The notes under the pieces were generated by a model, which was given only the letters and a program-made list of their open reading frames with translations, did no database searches and was not told where the DNA came from. From assembly GCA_008360975.2 (NCBI GenBank), contig CM039181.1, positions 6,122,380 through 6,186,379 on the forward strand: DNA of 64,000 nt, in the 5' to 3' direction. The DNA comes from Lichenostomus cassidix. Its lineage: Eukaryota; Chordata; Aves; Passeriformes; Meliphagidae. Both the position numbers and the translations under genes were made by a program. Of this stretch, positions 62,911 to 64,000 are shown in pieces; the first letter of the stretch is position 1, and every line of letters starts with the position of its first letter.

Positions 62911-64000
62911 CTTAAGAAGGATTACAGAAATATTTATAAAAATATATTTCGTGTTGGTTGTTTGAGTTAATAAGTGCAATTGCTTTTCTGTAATACCATT
63001 TCCCTGACTATGTCTCGTGGATCTCAGTGCCCATCAGTAACACAGGCAGCTCCTAAAACTTTGAATCTGGAGTTGACAGATGCTGGTGAATTATTCTGTA
63101 AGGCCAAATTTGGGCTGGCACTGCCTTGAGTTCCCTACACTGATCCCAAACAGTTTTATTTTCTCTGCCCACTACTACATCATTACTCCCAACTTACAGT
63201 ATAACAATTGTCAGAAAGCTAAAAATAACAACAATTTAGAAAGCCCAACCTGTTAAAATTTAGTGTAAAATAAATACTGAAAGTCTGCACTCTCATCTTC
63301 AAAATGGAAAATCACTAATAGATATTTATATTACTTTGAAAATAAAAATCCTTGGCTGTCAGATTTCTGTGATTGAGGAATTTAGTCTAAATGAATGAAG
63401 GGGAGAAATTAATGAGAAACAAGCCCAGAGATAACTGCTGAAACACAAAAATTCAGAAGAGGAGTTACACCAAACTACCAAAAACTATCATGTGATGGTT
63501 GAGAACAGTATTTTTAAGCCAAGTCCACTTTTTTATGATATTCCCTCAAAATTAAACAAGAATCCCTCTGCTGATTTTTTTTATTTTGCCTCAGCTTTCT
63601 CTACTTCTTCCTGTCTTTTCTTTGGTTCAGATTCTTCCTGCAGTACTCTTAACCCTCCAGCTATTTTACCTGACTCAACACTCCCTCCAAGCAGGCAGAG
63701 CTCTTGTGCTCTGCCCTGTTCTCACAATGTTCTGTGCAGCCAGGTTACAGATGGATACGACATTAAAATCAGGGAACATAACCACCTGGAATTTCAAGCC
63801 GTAACAGTGCACCATACAGAGCTGTTCCTGTCAGCAATCAAAATGACACAGTGAGAGGCTGGTGGTCTCAAGCACTAGGAACCCTGCTTTGCTCAGTCCC
63901 TGGCTGACAGAGAAGTGTTTTCTATTCATAGTCACAAATGTGATAAACTTCACATTTTTAAAATGTGTTAAAAAAAAGTCATATTAGCACCTTCTCTGAT
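62911..64000 (-). other. SYCP3 5' intron sequence (right end of window)
   Basis: No upstream SYCP3 exon with correct phase and splice sites was found. A Lys/Glu-rich minus-strand open stretch (about 63581-63700) is present but unassigned. Confidence 0.5.

Noticed and set aside
63250..63310. Minus-strand segment reading FEDESADFQ considered as a missing SYCP3 N-terminal exon
   Set aside because: No GT donor follows in the required phase, and the peptide does not match the SYCP3 N-terminus well enough.

Overview
This is nuclear DNA from a vertebrate, almost certainly a bird. Genes are split into 35-200 bp exons with GT/AG introns. The background is AT-rich with one GC-rich CpG island, and several decayed CR1 LINE 3' ends of the avian/reptilian type are present (about 30.8, 41.3 and 46.4 kb). 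The gene order MYBPC1 (+), CHPT1 (+), SYCP3 (-) is the conserved order known from human chromosome 12q23. No prokaryotic features, CRISPR arrays, operons, tRNAs or rRNAs were seen. Layout: (1) 1469-32340 holds the 3' two thirds of MYBPC1, slow skeletal myosin-binding protein C. Twenty constitutive-looking coding exons run from a short acidic linker exon through the M-motif and domains C2 to C10. After C10 there are alternative 3' ends: a 59-nt exon at 28110, a small stop-containing exon at 29653, and the terminal exon at 31605 with its 3'UTR and AATAAA. With the terminal exon joined directly to C10, the window encodes 973 residues in one unbroken frame; the 5' exons (N-terminus, most of C1) lie left of the window. 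(2) 32345-37176 is intergenic. It contains the second copy of a ~340-bp direct repeat whose first copy sits in the last large MYBPC1 intron. (3) 37177-54792 holds CHPT1, cholinephosphotransferase 1, with a CpG-island promoter and all eight coding exons (388 aa, full CDP-alcohol phosphotransferase signature). Intron 1 is 8.3 kb and carries a GC-rich minisatellite and CR1 remnants. (4) 54793-58053 is the tail-to-tail gap that holds the CHPT1 3'UTR and the SYCP3 3'UTR. (5) 58054-62910 (minus strand) holds the last seven coding exons of SYCP3, the synaptonemal-complex axial-element protein (194 aa, about the last four fifths); its first exon(s) were not found and probably lie beyond position 64000. 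The three genes do not form a pathway: they serve sarcomere structure, phosphatidylcholine synthesis and meiosis, and their linkage is ancestral synteny. I found no undescribed biological system. The most useful oddities are the direct repeats bracketing the MYBPC1 3' end, the alternative MYBPC1 C-termini, a retroviral LTR-like promoter block 62 bp upstream of a C10 exon, a TTTG-rich tract at the last C10 splice acceptor, and two minisatellites around the CHPT1 promoter. Exon boundaries were placed by reading translations, phases and splice sites by eye, and protein family comparisons are from memory, not from a search.
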